Shown: positions 1 through 12,805, counted from the first letter of the stretch. The stretch: 64,000 nt of DNA from Malus domestica (GCF_042453785.1 NC_091670.1:39877501-39941500), one strand, 5' to 3'. Notes: generated by a model from the letters alone, not told the origin. Made by a program: numbers and translations.

Positions 1-1572
1 ATAATCTGGATTCTCTATCTCAGCAATGCGAGATTGTCTCCTCCAACAATCATGTAGAGTACTGCAAATATGAAAACAAACTGAAGCTCAAGGTAGAAAT
101 AACGATCTATTCCATCGTAACGCAGCTTTTTGAAATGTAGTATAAATGTGCGACTAACTTGCAATGGAAAATCTGTAGTATGAACTAAGGCCTTTCAACT
201 AGGACTTTTTGCTTACGCTTTAGGTGAAAGGAAGGGCAAGCTTGCATTTTTTGTTGAGGAAATTGGAGGACTTCTGTCCAAAAATATAGATTTTTTAGCA
301 ATAAATATGAGAAAAAAATTGTAACCGAGTTAAAAAGTTACCAAAAAGATGATTGCTTCACATTGTAACAAGTAGAGTGGCCAATACTCACAATACTGTA
401 ATTCAATACTCCAATTTTCTACATTTGTTTGTGTAGTTTGTTCTTTAACAAAAGAAGACATTTTTTCTTCAAGTCGTGTTTTTACTATGAAGAAGAAGGT
501 TTAGCAGGGGAGCTATTGAGTATTGACAAGAAAATTATGCTCTGTCCGGCTCCGCAACTGCGAACTTCTCATATCTAGTAGTTAAGATAATAACAAAGAA
601 AGAAATGAAACTGAAATTGTTGTCAATTTATCATAAAACTAACATCTCGTATGCGAGAGGCCTTTTTAATCAAATGCGACTTGTAGGTTTTTCGGAAAGG
701 TTGTAAATTGATCCATTTCAGTGTTGGTATAATTTTATGTCACTTCACAGGTAGTTTGTTTTGGGTCTGCCTCCATGTTGCAGGTTTAAAGCTGTCGACA
801 AATTTTGGTGATCACACTCTGAGATGGTAAGTAAGCGTACTTACATCGCCAAGATCTCTGAAGGGGTTAAAGCAAGCAGCAGCCACTAGTAACCTTTCTA
901 GGCGATGGAAGTGTGTGTGGGCGTCTACCATGACTCCCAACTTCGATGCAGTTGCAGGGAAAACTATATGCAGTTTGTATGGCTTCGAAATTAAAGAAGA
1001 ATTAGATTCGGAAATTCGTAGGTACGTCGATGATGGAACAACATCAAAGTCCATCCCCTTGAGCAATATACCTCTCCACGCGAGCAATATCTTTTTAGGT
1101 ATCAAAAGATGTTCTGGTTTTCCAAGTTTACACCCTTGTGTAAACATTGGCTTTAAGTCCCATAAGTTTCTTAGTTTCAAATCTGTTCGTGTGGCTGGAG
1201 AAGTTCTTGAGTACTTCTCGTATAACTGTCCACTTCTCGTATGATACCTCAAGAAAATGTAGAACGATAAGGTTCAAATGAAAAGGTTGCAAGCATTCAC
1301 CTTTTATAATAGGTCAAAAACTTGTCAAATTTAATGAGTTCAGTCTCGTCATTGATAAATTCAAGCACACGAAAGGAGGCCTTAGGTCGAAGATTGTAAA
1401 TAGATTGCAATGGATCTATATGCTACAACTCATGCATACATATTATGTGGTAAAGTGAGCTATACTACATGTGTAATCAATCCAATGAAAGTGAATGGAC
1501 ATGTGAGAAAAAAGAAGCAAAAGCAAAACCTCAAAGCTCAAATTCCCTTCCCATTTGGTGCATGATGGAGAT
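1..1572. other. Intergenic DNA left of the lectin kinase
   Basis: I recognise no gene here. Two overlapping open frames near 812-1252 (one on each strand) have no family features and look like chance. The last 100-200 bases before 1573 are presumably the 3' untranslated region of the minus-strand lectin kinase. Confidence 0.5.
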
Positions 1573-3669
1573 TCACCTACCTTGCACTATGCTAGTATTG
1601 GACCAAGAAAGAGACATTGAAGTGGATATGGATTGCTTTATATCTTCAAAAGTTGGGTGTGAATGTGATCCATACCCAAAAGTTTGTGAAAAATCCGACC
1701 ACATCTCATTGGATTGCAACGTTCGGAGCAAATATGCATCCATGTCCTCAGTCTCCGACTCATCCTGCTGATCGTTGTTCTTCCCCTCCAACACTTCAAC
1801 CACTTGTCGCATCGACAGTCTAGCATTTGGGTCAGGATATGCACACAACAATCCCAAATGCAAAAGCTTTTCCACTTCCTCCTCATCAAACTCTCCCCTA
1901 GCCCTTAGCCTCTCATCAAAGGCTTGTAACAAGTTTCCTTGCACCATAAGTTTCCACACCCATTCCACCAAAGGTGGCATCCCACTCTCTAGAGGCCTCC
2001 TCCCACACAGCACTTCCAAAATCAAGATCCCGAACCCAAACACATCAGTTTTCTCTGATGCTCGCCCCATCCGAATCACTTCCGGGGCCAAGTAACCTAC
2101 GGTTCCGACAACCTTAGTTGTGCCAGGCACTTCACCGTGTCCATGCATCCTTGCCAACCCAAAATCCCCAAGCCTTCCATTCATTTCCTTATCAAGTAAC
2201 ACATTACTTGCCTTAATGTCCCTATGTAGGACTTTGGACTCCCAACCCTCATGTAAGTACAACAGCCCTGAAGCCACATCTTTCAAAACCCTAATTCTGT
2301 CTTCAAAATTCAACATCTTACTCTCATCACAGTCAAAAACCCTTTTGTCCAAACTCCCATTTTCCATGTAATCATACACCAACATGAAGCTACCTTTCTC
2401 TCTCTTGCACCAACCTCTCAACCCTACCAAATTTCTGTGCTTCAACCTCCCAATGCTTGAAATCTCAGCCAAGAACTCCCTCATCCCATCATTTTCGTGC
2501 GAAATGCGCTTCACCGCGACCTCCCCCCCTCCTGCTAAAACACCCTTGTAAACCTTCCCATTGCCTCCAACTCCGATCACATTCTCTTCATCGAAACCCT
2601 TCGTCGCGGCCTCAATTTCCTGATAGGTAATTCTATGTGGCCAGTACTCCAATTCCCAATCTTCCATTTCCTCTCTCTCCCTTGCCAGCCTCCTATGCCT
2701 CTTGACCAAAAACAGAGCAAACAGAGCAATCAGACCAATCATAAAAAGTCCACCCACTGTGATCCCTGCAATGAAACCCTTCGACTCGAAAATCGACCTC
2801 TTTGGAAGCACAAAAGAAGGCAAACCAGAAGTGATCAGGCTCTCACTCAACGAAAAGTTGGAATTGCTAAAACTCCATGCCAAAATCTTGTGGCTCTCAA
2901 CTAACTGCCCTGTTGAACTTGTGAACCCAACAAACATTTCATCCTTAAAAACACCGGACAAATTGTAGCCAAAACTCAACAACGGGGTTTTCGGCCTTTT
3001 CGCGCCGGCCCGAACCATTGTAATGTTGATAAGCAGATCCTTGAAATCAATCCAAACCTGGTAATTTTCCCCACTATTAAGCTTCAATTTCTTGAAACTT
3101 TTTTCATCACTTCCATCACTATTTTCCGGCCAAAAACCTGCCTCGTGTGCCTCGACAGATTTAAGTGAATTCACATCAACGCCGACATGGTTGTCATTAA
3201 TATCTCCAAATTCCTCATTCTTAAACACATCAAATTCGACACCGAAAACATGGTTGTCGGACTTACCGTCGTTGGTGAGGTTGAAGAGTCCTAGATGCTG
3301 GCTGGAGCTCGTCCCCTTGATGCCGGTTTCCGGCACAAAAATGAAGACCAAGCCGTGGCCGGGAAGCGTGTTCTTGTATGGGGCAATGGAGAAAATGAAA
3401 GAAGTTGAGAAAGGGTATACGTACGATGACTTTGGTTCTTTGGTGGGGATCTTGAACTTGTAGAGCGCTCGGCCGATGGAGAAGTTGGTGTTGTTTGTGA
3501 GCGTTAGGGTTCGAGATTCGACGGTGGCGTTGCTGTAGAGGAGCAACATATCGGAGGAGTTGAAGCCATTGAAGACAAAGTCGACGGCGAAAGCTGGTTG
3601 GAAGGATAGGATCGAAGGTAGTAGAATCAGGAGGAGGAGAGGTTTGTGATTTGAGTTTGTCTTGTTCAT
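1573..3669 (-). CDS. L-type lectin-domain receptor kinase, LecRK-VII type
   Basis: Plasma-membrane receptor kinase encoded by one intact exon. Numbering from an in-frame Met at 3705 (12 residues upstream), the order is: hydrophobic signal peptide to about residue 40, legume-lectin domain about 41-285, transmembrane helix about 309-334, kinase domain about 370-650. Kinase motifs are complete: glycine loop GVGGNGKV, VAVK lysine (K399), HRD in VLHRDIKASN (D496, an RD kinase) and DFG (D514). The juxtamembrane text WPHRITYQEIEAATKGF is typical of the LecRK-VII clade (Arabidopsis At4g04960/At4g28350). I prefer the Met at 3667-3669 because it starts a normal signal peptide (MNKTNSNHKPLLLLILL); using 3705 adds a short basic extension. 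Intronless structure fits L-type lectin kinases. The family is linked to immunity and development; the ligand cannot be read from the sequence. Confidence 0.93.
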   Translation of the reverse strand: MNKTNSNHKPLLLLILLPSILSFQPAFAVDFVFNGFNSSDMLLLYSNATVESRTLTLTNNTNFSIGRALYKFKIPTKEPKSSYVYPFSTSFIFSIAPYKNTLPGHGLVFIFVPETGIKGTSSSQHLGLFNLTNDGKSDNHVFGVEFDVFKNEEFGDINDNHVGVDVNSLKSVEAHEAGFWPENSDGSDEKSFKKLKLNSGENYQVWIDFKDLLINITMVRAGAKRPKTPLLSFGYNLSGVFKDEMFVGFTSSTGQLVESHKILAWSFSNSNFSLSESLITSGLPSFVLPKRSIFESKGFIAGITVGGLFMIGLIALFALFLVKRHRRLAREREEMEDWELEYWPHRITYQEIEAATKGFDEENVIGVGGNGKVYKGVLAGGGEVAVKRISHENDGMREFLAEISSIGRLKHRNLVGLRGWCKREKGSFMLVYDYMENGSLDKRVFDCDESKMLNFEDRIRVLKDVASGLLYLHEGWESKVLHRDIKASNVLLDKEMNGRLGDFGLARMHGHGEVPGTTKVVGTVGYLAPEVIRMGRASEKTDVFGFGILILEVLCGRRPLESGMPPLVEWVWKLMVQGNLLQAFDERLRARGEFDEEEVEKLLHLGLLCAYPDPNARLSMRQVVEVLEGKNNDQQDESETEDMDAYLLRTLQSNEMWSDFSQTFGYGSHSHPTFEDIKQSISTSMSLSWSNTSIVQGR

Positions 3670-3705
3670 TGCAGAAAAAATCAGAAAGCCGCGGACGCGG
3701 CACAC

Positions 3706-4855
3706 GTGAGTTAGGTCGGTTGGTTAAGTAGTGCCGCGCTCTGACTACAGCTGATGGTGAATCTATGAAGATTAAAGTAGTTTAGAATATCGAAATGTAA
3801 AACGGAGGAAGCTCACGATGGTGGAGGAGGTAAAGGGCCACTAATGGATATCGGGAAATGAATGAAACAGGAGAATTGTTGGTGATGCAGATAATGGTCT
3901 CTGTCCTTCTTCACGTCGGCTGATAAGGTGTGTGTGTGTGTAGTGTGTACGGTCAAAGACCCAAGGTCAGGTGATTTGTCATTTCTGCCCTTGGAGATGG
4001 GTTTAATTACAAAAACGGTAAGGTCAGACTACACGTGGATAGCACCACGAACAAGCAAGATGCAGCATTCTTTCTCGAAAGTTGAAATTTAAAAGTCCTC
4101 TAATCTTAACATTTTATGGCCAAATTTTAATTTTATTAAGTCAATTTTGATGGTCTTATTTGTTCTGAGAATCTGAGAAATTAGTGGTTGGGATTTTGTC
4201 TTTTTGTTTATTCGAATTCTAATGACATACTAATGTTGCTTAATTTTCTTGCATTCCTTTCGCTTTTTGATTTGTCGAAGTGTTTTTTTTTTTATCATAG
4301 GCTGCCAATGCTCAATTTAAATCAGTTGTTTTTCTTTTTTTACTATCACTATTTAATTCAAACTTTAGTATAGTTAATATTAAAGAAAGTTATGGGCGAA
4401 AGATGAGAATCTTCGGCTCGAAAATGTTTTCAATAGATAAATCTACATTTCTTAATTAAATACAAAGAATTATAGCTACATCAACGATCAAAAAGCAAAA
4501 TCTTGCTCAGCAGGTGGACTATTGAGCATTTGTACTTGGAATTGAAGAATAAACCCTAATCATTAGGGACATCACCACTTATCAGATGTCAGTATGATTC
4601 TATATTATGCATTAGGTTTTTTATTTTTTCGTGGTGTCAAAGACCCAAATCACATTAGCATTTCCACTCGGGGGAAATTGATTAAAATGTTAATTATATT
4701 TTATATATTGGGTCAACCAGTGTGACCAAAATGGCATGTTGGTTATTTTGATAGAAACGTTGGCCGATTTCCAAGAGGAACCAGGTTAATATCCAAAACC
4801 GAGGTTGAAGAGTCAAATGGGATGGGTGCATCTTTGGTGAGAGAGATTTTTCAGT
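3706..4855. other. Promoter side of the lectin kinase; no gene
   Basis: Upstream of the minus-strand lectin kinase, so it should hold its promoter and 5' UTR. A short GT run occurs near 3929-3942. Otherwise AT-rich DNA without a convincing gene. Confidence 0.5.
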
Positions 4856-4989
4856 GTGATCGTCACACGGACATCATGTGTTGTTATATAAATGGAAGGA
4901 TATGTATGTTAAAAATTTAATAATTTAAAAAATCAAATTTCTCACCACTTATATAACAACACGTGATATACCACCCGTGTTCTCGTCAC
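4856..4989. mobile_element. Hairpin MITE, about 134 bp
   Basis: Imperfect inverted repeat. The left arm (GTGATCGTCACACGG, then TGTGTTGTTATATAA) is matched by the reverse complement of the right arm ending at 4989. The AT-rich loop is about 40 bases. No coding capacity. No clear target-site duplication was found, so the superfamily is unassigned. Confidence 0.6.
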
Positions 4990-5102
4990 AACTAAAAATT
5001 TCCCCATTCCTACGAACCACCACCAAATAGATTCCCTTTCGTTTTCCGGGCCACAATAAAAAATTAAAAATAAATAAAGTAAAACGTACATAACGTCAAC
5101 AT

Positions 5103-5295
5103 ATTCAAATGGGACAAGGATTGTTTGTCCTTCCACTTTCGGTGCCCTCATGTGGCCTCTTATTTTGTGTGGTCACAGTTAAGCCACGTCAACATTTTAT
5201 AAAATGTTGACGTGGCTTAACCGTAACCACACAAACAGAAGGGCATGGGAGAGCATTGGAAGTAGGAGGGCAGACAATCCTTGCGCATTCAAATG
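5103..5295. mobile_element. Near-perfect foldback MITE, about 193 bp
   Basis: Two arms of about 97 bases meet with almost no loop at 5199/5200. The inner core AACATTTTATAAAATGTT is a perfect palindrome, flanked by AAGCCACGTCAAC and its complement GTTGACGTGGCTT. The outer arms (for example ACAAGGATTGTTTGTCC and its diverged partner GGCAGACAATCCTTGCG) still align. It would form a long hairpin if transcribed. Confidence 0.7.
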
Positions 5296-6599
5296 GCAGC
5301 TGCTGTTGGACTCTCTCCATCGGGAAATGACTACAAATTTTTTTTTATTTGATCGAGCGATATTATCTACATCAACGGATATAAAATGAGTATAATTTTA
5401 CAATGAGTTAATAATAATGTAGTTCAAATTCGTTATTTGCAAGAATTGAATATAAAACTAAACGAATAATAATATTATTAAATTGTAATATTAGTGTCAA
5501 AAGATGACTAAAAATTAAATGTTGACATGATTTATATGTAGAAAATGACTGCAATATAACCACTCTAGAAGAATCCACCTGCTACCGTACAATGAAATAG
5601 AAAAGAGGTGTTTTGACTTTGGGACAAATAGTTTTAGTTGGTCAGATATTTGACTGTTATTCTAAAATATTACTTCTCAAGCAAACACGGATTCAAACTT
5701 TATCAGTCTATATATTTTGATGAATTCAATGTGGCGTATTCTCTCGTTTGTGAAAAAAAAAAAAGTATTATTGGTCTAAATTTTTAATTTGTTTACAATA
5801 TTTACATGTATTTAACAATCACTATTTCGGAAATCAAAATGATAATTATATTAAATACATATAATTACATAAATTATATCTAATTATCACACGTTACATG
5901 GTGTCTCATTCCAAATATTAGAGAATGATAGGATTGATGTCTCATTTATATGATATATTAATAAAGGGAACTATTATTAGTACTTCAAAAATTTCATTCT
6001 ACACTATTCATGAGTATATTTTTCTTTCTAATTATAGAAAGTTTGGAGTACGAAATGAGATTTTTGGAATTTTAGTAACAATTTCCTTAATAAAAACACA
6101 TGTATAATGTTTTGGGTGAAATAATAACATTACATAGTAGTGTGAGTGCACCAAAAAATTGCTGGTTAACGTGGGCTATGTTTGAATGGCATGTTAAGTT
6201 GAGGTACATTAAAAATTATGTACCATTAAGTAATATGGTAACACAACTTAGTTGCTAACCACTATTATCATAACGACTAAGCTTCTTTCTATAAATTACT
6301 TATGCCAACTAATTACCTATTTTTTCCAGGTAAATTATGAATAAGTATATAATTAGTGATATAAGCCATTAAGCGTTATAAGGTGTGAATATAAATACAT
6401 AAGAAAAATATTAAATATAAGAGAGATTGTAAAATTATGTAAGTAGAGTCTTAAGCCACCTTAAAAAGAAGAGAGACGGTGACTTTAACACGGTGGGTGG
6501 CCTAGGCCTATCATAATCATTAATCAGTGACCGATTAAATAATTAAATGGCCATGATTTAAGATTAATCTTTGTTAATTGATATTCATCATAAGTTCAC
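5296..6599. other. AT-rich intergenic DNA
   Basis: Low-complexity AT-rich sequence with poly-A/T runs. No gene, tRNA or clear transposon end recognised. Confidence 0.5.
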
Positions 6600-9589
6600 A
6601 TGGCACATGATTACAATTTGACAATCATGATTAGCAGAAGGCGTCATTTTGGGGAAATGTTGCGGATGAGGTCAATGGGTTTGGTTGATGATCTTATGAA
6701 GGGCAGTGACAATCCCAACCTAATTAACTCCACACATGTTGTTCTCATTTCAAAGGTTCCAAACTCGGATTGTGTCTCTCAATTCCGACCTATTATCCTT
6801 TGTAACTATTCTTACAAGATATTGTCTAAGGTCATGGCGAATCATATTAGGCCGTTGTTGCAGGAGCTGATTTCCCCATCACAGAACGCCTTCATAGTAG
6901 GAAGACAGATCCGGGATAATATTGGCATTGCACATAAGCTTTTCCATTTCCTCAAAACGCAAAGAACAAGGTGGAAATTTGAACTTGGTGTCAAATTATA
7001 TATGCATAAGGTTTATGATAGGGTGGAATAGGATTTTCTAATAGCAGTCATGGAGAAGATGGGGTTTGATCAGAAATGGCATAATCTAGTCTTCAAATGC
7101 ATATCTTTCGTAAACTTCGCTGTCATTCTAAACGGACAACCCAGACCAAAGTTTGCCTCCTCACTTGGCCTCCGTCAAGGTGACATATTATCCCTATATC
7201 TATTTCTTTTCGTAAGTGAGGTCATTTCCCTGCTCATCACGCGGGCTAGTGAAAAAAGGATGATTATAGGGGTTCGAATTAATCCTCAGGGGCCTGTTAT
7301 TTCCCACATCTTCTTCGCAGATGATACCCTATTTTCATGAAAGCTGAAAATGAGAACTACATCAACCTAGTAAATTTAATCAAAGAGTATTGTGCGGCCT
7401 CTTGGCAGCAGGTAAACCTCCAGAAGTCTAGTGTGTTCTTCGATGCTAATGTCCCTACAGCCCTATCGGAAGAGCTTGGTGGTATTCTTAGGATGCCAAT
7501 AGTTAACAACCTTGGGACTTACCTTAGGGTGCCATCTATGTAGAGGAGGTCCAAAAGAAATGGGCTTACATATGTTAAGGAGAGGATCTTGGGAAAAATT
7601 CAGGGGTGGAAACAATCAACCTTGTCACAGGCGGGAATATGGGTTTTGATCAAGGCTGTGGTTTAGGCTATTCCAGCCTATCCGATTAACCTATTTAAAT
7701 TCTTCGCCACCATTTTGCAAAGAAATATACTCTTTTATTTCTAACTTCTGGTAGGGGCGTAATGGGGATGAACGACACATACATTGGGTCTCCAAGGATA
7801 CTCTCGGGATCCCAAAGGTTATGGGGGCTTGGGTTCGGAAACTTCATGGACTTAATGATGCCTTTCTAGCGAAACAATGTTGACGTTTAATCCAAGAACA
7901 TGACTCACTGTGGGTGATGGTTCCGCACGATACTTCCCACACTATTCCTTTCTTAATGCCAAGCATGAATGCTGAGCATCCTGAGCGTGGTCAAGTTTGC
8001 TTGCGGGAAAGAACCTATTGCTTAAAGGGACCCACTGGCAGGTCATGAATGGAAAATAGATTCGGGTGTAGAGTGATAGATGGATACCTTTCCTTCCAGT
8101 AGGACACCCCCTCCTAACCGGGACTGTGTAGGTCTGTCGCAACACCATGATGGAGTTTTTAATTGACCAAGCAAGTGGGGAATATGATATTGATTTTTTA
8201 AAACCGTTCCTTTTGACGGTAGAATATGATGCAATCCTAGAAACTCATATTGGTGATCCCATGCTCTGGGATATGTTGGTGTGGCCACTAGATAAAAGAG
8301 GGCTATACTAAGTTAAAAACAGGATATCATTGGGCTCATTCTCGTGTAATTCCAAGGGTAAACCCAGATCTTCATCATTTATGTCCATCCTGGGTTCGAC
8401 TTGGAAAACGGTATGGAAGCTTACAACCCTCTAAAAAAATCAGGTGCTTTATGTGGAAGATGATGCATAATGCACTGGCTAAAATGACGGCTCTCTATAG
8501 ACGGAAATTTGCTTCTTCACCATTATGCCCCCTATGCAACTCTCATGAAGAGTTGATTGAGCACCTATTTCTTCTCTGTCCTTGGGTGGAAACAATATGG
8601 TTTGGTGAAGTTTTAAACTACAAGGTTAACATGAATGAGATCACAACGTGGACAAATTGGATTCTTGCAATTATCAATGCCAACAAGAACTCGAAGGCTG
8701 AGCTGGAGAGGATTTTGTCTTATGTTGCCTTTCTTTTGTTGGCATATTTGGAAAGCTAAAAGTTGCCTCCTTTTTCCAACATCAACAAATCATTCCGAGC
8801 CAGGTGCTTGCGGCCATCTCCACTAATGTATATGCTTTCACGGATGCTTCGCGGATTCCCACTATGAGCGTGGTGCAGAGCAGACATGTCAACCATGTGC
8901 ATGCCCGATGGACTACACTGAGCCTTTCTTTTGTAAAAATTAATGTTGACGCTAACTGGGTGGTTGCCATGGACGCTAGGTTTGTTGGCGTTGTGGTGCG
9001 AGATTCTTTTGGTAGCTTTGTTGCTGTTCACAAGTATTGTCTTAATGCTCCTAGCGTCGCTGCAGCAGAGGTGATGGCCATTCTTTGCGGATGCAAATTG
9101 GGTATCTTATTGGATCTGAACTTCGTTATTGTTGAATTTGATTCCTTGGAATCCATCTCTTGCCTCAGGGGAAAGATAACAAATGGCAGATGAAAGGTTT
9201 TTCTAGCCCTGATGAAGAGCTAGAAATTCGGAGAATCATTTCATGACTGTCGCTGGTCTTGGATACCAAGATCAGCCAATATGGCAACTGACCAGTTGGC
9301 ATCGCGAAGATGTTTGGAGATGTGTGACTTTACATGGGTCGATAGACCCCTATCTTCACTTGTTCATGTCCTAAACAACGATGGGTTACCTTGTCCTCCT
9401 TAAATTTGTATTGGTTGTGTAAAGGACGTTTTTTAGCTTTGCTTGTAGCGTTGAGTCTCATATCTCCCCTTGCACTTCCCGATTTGTTATTTTGGTTGCT
9501 TGCCTCGTTGTGGGTTTTCATTGTGTACTTTGACATCTTTATCATGGTTTTGATAAATTTCCAGTTCACCAAAAAAAAAAAAAAAAAAA
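6600..9589 (+). pseudogene. Decayed LINE retrotransposon (RT, zinc finger, RNase H)
   Basis: Plant L1-type LINE, 5' truncated, ending in a 19-base poly-A (9571-9589). In order: reverse transcriptase from about 6710 (STHVVLISKV, FRPIILCNYSYKILSKVMANH, SPSQNAFIVGRQIRDN), the GLRQGDILSLYLF motif near 7170 and FADD near 7315-7326; then the conserved block after the RT (YVKERILGKIQGWKQSTLSQAG near 7570); an RVT zinc-finger block at 8451-8620 (CPLCNSHEELIEHLF); and an RNase H-like block at 8930-9193 (KINVDANW). The frame is broken by TAG stops at 7029, 7541 and 7664 where relatives have Trp or Gln, and by a frameshift near 7338. No convincing target-site duplication was found, so the 5' limit is approximate. 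Confidence 0.88.
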
Positions 9590-10667
9590 GCGTCTCAAAT
9601 TGGAATTTTATATTGGAGTATATATATAGTTTTTTACTTGATTAAACAACACCATAATCCGATGTCATTACTTGGTTTTCCAGATTCATCATCAATTAAA
9701 AAATGGTTAGCATGGTTTGTTTGTTAGTATTGGCAATGTCTCATTTGCTTCGGAGCAGCAATGTTTAGTGTAATTGAAATATGATCACGTGAAATTATTG
9801 TTCTATTAAAATTATAACATGTATTTGATTTTTATTAATATATATTAGAAGGAGACGTTTAGATCATGTTATTCATCCTTATTAAATCAGTATAACACAT
9901 AGAACGATATACTATAGGTGATTTGTGTACCTAGTACTCATAAAGATTTTGCTCTCTGAATGACGTAGGAATAAAGAAACTGCTTGATAATGCGAACAGT
10001 TTAGAAACGGTCCGAGTCGTTTAAAGGGTCTTTCGTGTTCAATGAAGATTTATTGTTGCTTGTCTTTTCATTTTCTTGAAATATGTCTTTATAATCTGTT
10101 CTTTTGCTTTGTAATAAACAACTTTGATTCAATACAAAATTCAGAAACGAGAGTTTCTCTCTCAACTTCTGAAATTCCAGAGTTCTTTCAAGGGTGACCG
10201 TTCGTGATCCATTTTCTTACAACACACGTTTTAATTCACTTTGCCCAGTAAACGCACTTAATTATTGTGTGATCAATATGAGAATATTAATGAATGAGTA
10301 ATGCTAGAAAAACAAAATTTGGAGACTAAATGATGTGTCACCAATAGGGATGAACACGATTATCAACGCTTAAGTAATAATTCAATTATCAACTTTCATG
10401 TCATTTAGTTTATAAAATTTAATCTCCCTAATATTACTTTTAATGAATAGTTAAACTGTCAATCAATTTGACATTTTCATCTATATATATCACAATAATA
10501 AGATCGAGTGACAGTGTAACTTTGAGATATTTTTTTTCTTAATTAGGCCAAAGTATTTTCTCTAAACAAATCCGTTAATCCGGATACATATTACATAAAA
10601 TACACAATACAGACAACTAAATAGTGATGTAAATCACCTCAGAAAAATGGTGATGCAGATCGAAGTT
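9590..10667. other. Intergenic DNA
   Basis: AT-rich sequence without a gene. The stretch near 10030-10210 has the look of a decayed LTR end, but no partner or primer site was found. Confidence 0.4.
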
Positions 10668-11269
10668 AGAGCAGTTCCACCGTAGGCAATAGCCTGATGG
10701 ACTGGCTCTCAAATAGGGCCAGAAAAGCCCGAGCAACTTGGTCCAGCGTATGCTGGAGATTAAGCCCGGGCTCAAGGTAGAGGCTCGGCATGAGTTGTCA
10801 GCCCGAGAGCCCGAAGGCAACATGACTCAAGGCTGACGTCAAGGCGACATCAGCCACAATAAAAAATTAATAAAAAAATGTAAAATTTTAATTTAAAAAT
10901 TAATAAAAAAAAGTAAATAATTAATATTTTTTTTTTTAAAAAAAGGAAAAATAATTTTAATTTTTCTATAAATATGTTATCATTATCTTCCAACTTACAC
11001 CATAATTTTATATTTTCTCAAATACTCTGGGTTGTAATTTCTTGTTTAATGACACGTGCTATAACGATACCGATTAAAAATCATATCCGAAATTACAAAT
11101 AAAATTATTTTGTATTATTTTATAAAATAAAAAATACTAATATTTTATTGCCTATTGTCAAGGTTATTCAGTGTAGGGATGAAGATGCAAAAAGCAATTA
11201 CTGTTCATTGGATACTATTCAATAGTACTTGCCTTAGGGGGCTTTTGCAACGATGGAGTTACTCTTATG
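10668..11269. repeat. Possible non-autonomous DNA transposon with weak TIRs
   Basis: The left end AGAGCAGTTCCACCG resembles the reverse complement of the right end (AGAGTAACTCCATCG). The left 190 bases are GC-richer and the interior is AT-rich. I could not find a target-site duplication, so this is tentative. Confidence 0.35.
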
Positions 11270-11323
11270 AACGCATATTTGCCTGCATGACCAACACACC
11301 ACATGGGTTTGACAACTAATTGG

Positions 11324-11330
<7 letters not shown>

Positions 11331-11366
<36 letters not shown>
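11331..11366. repeat. (AT)n microsatellite
   Basis: About 36 bases of uninterrupted AT dinucleotides. Confidence 0.95.
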
Positions 11367-11368
<2 letters not shown>

Positions 11369-11671
11369 ATATTATAACAATGATAATATTTTTTTATAAT
11401 TTTCTCCTTCAACCAAATTCTACCAAAAAGTGAGCAAGGAATTGATTGATTTATTTTACTTTATAATTATGATTTGAAGTTAACACATAATTCATCAGAA
11501 ACGAAGTCAAAGATCTGTATGGATTGAAGGATTTTCAAACAACAAAATCATAAATTAAAATGCTCAAAAACGTACTAAACAAAACATTGATATATTAATC
11601 CATAAAGTTTTTCATAAACATATTACATTATCTCTCAACGCATTTTTATGCTTTGAAAGCGTTACATGACA

Positions 11672-11679
11672 ACCTCATT
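11672..11679. repeat. 8-bp target-site duplication, left copy (ACCTCATT)
   Basis: Identical to 12806-12813 on the far side of the hAT element. Confidence 0.85.
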
Positions 11680-12805
11680 CAGTGGCGAAGCTACATAGGA
11701 GAGAGGAGGGGTGACCGCCCCTCCGCTCGTCGGAAAACAAGCCCAGGAGCGAGTCCTAAGCCCTTCTGGTTCGGCCAGAATCTGGAAAACATGGTGTTGT
11801 TCCTATTCATGCTGTTGCGCTGCTCCTCAACCAGTGCGCAGGGGTTTTGTTTTTAAATTTTAAATTTTAAATCCAGGCCAAAATGACGTCGTTTTGGTCC
11901 TCGTAAAAAAAATATAATTTTTAAACTAAACGGCGTCGTTTTACTTGTTATATGAATAGAAAAAATAATATTGCGAGGACCACTGGTCCCCATTCCCATC
12001 CAACCGGTTCCAGTTTCCCATTCATCCCCCCACCACACCTTCTTTTCCCAAAACAATAAAATCCCTTCACTTTTCAAAAGTGTGCCCAATCCCAGGCTCC
12101 CAGCAAGCCATCCAACCCTATTCCGTTGGCCTTCCATTCCAGCCGCCACGCCAGACTCCATATACCACGCCAGCAGCCCCTTCCCAAATTTGAGGTATAT
12201 TTTTTATTTTCTGAAATATATATTATTTCAAACCCTAATTGATTATTTTTATTTAGAATATATGATAATATACTAATAATAATTGATATGAATTCTCTGG
12301 GTATTGACAAATGAAATTATTGTTTAGGGTGAAAATTGAATTATTGATTATTGAATGATTAATTGAATTATTGAATAATGTATATGATTATTTATATTGG
12401 TTAGTTGAATTGAATTTTTGTTTATTGAATAATTTTGTATAATTTTTGACATTTGATTAATTGAATTGTTAGTTTGATTAGTTATTAGTCATATTAGCCT
12501 AGTCTGCTCTAGGATTAAAAGTCTTAAGATTTTTTTTCTTCCCATTATACAGTTACGTAATAGAACGATACTATAAGACCCTAGACATAGACGTCGAATG
12601 CTTGATTATCCACGTAATTATCGTGAAACAATTTGTAGACACTGTCTCCAAAATAAACCTTGCCAACCTAAATCCCACATCATCCGCATGCCAAGAAAAT
12701 TTAGCAACAATCTATGTTTTATCACTCGTTGGTTTGCCATTTTTTTTTAAATTTGCACTCTTCTAAGTTCGCCCCTCCCCTCGATAATTCCTAACTTCGC
12801 CACTG
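11680..12805. mobile_element. Non-autonomous hAT transposon, 1126 bp
   Basis: The left terminus is CAGTGGCGAAG and the right terminus CTTCGCCACTG, a perfect 11-bp terminal inverted repeat with further similarity inside (GAGGGGTGACCGCCCC on the left; CGCCCCTCCCCTCG on the right). An 8-bp direct repeat ACCTCATT abuts both ends. CAGNGGCG termini with 8-bp duplications are the hAT signature. The interior has no hAT transposase, so it needs a helper in trans. Confidence 0.87.

Noticed and set aside
812..1252. Open frames on both strands in the left flank
   Set aside because: No recognisable domain, no splice or codon evidence, and mutually overlapping on opposite strands.
6630..6650. GCGTC near 6639 as a target duplication matching GCGTC after the LINE poly-A
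   Set aside because: Only five bases match before divergence; too short to support as a LINE duplication.
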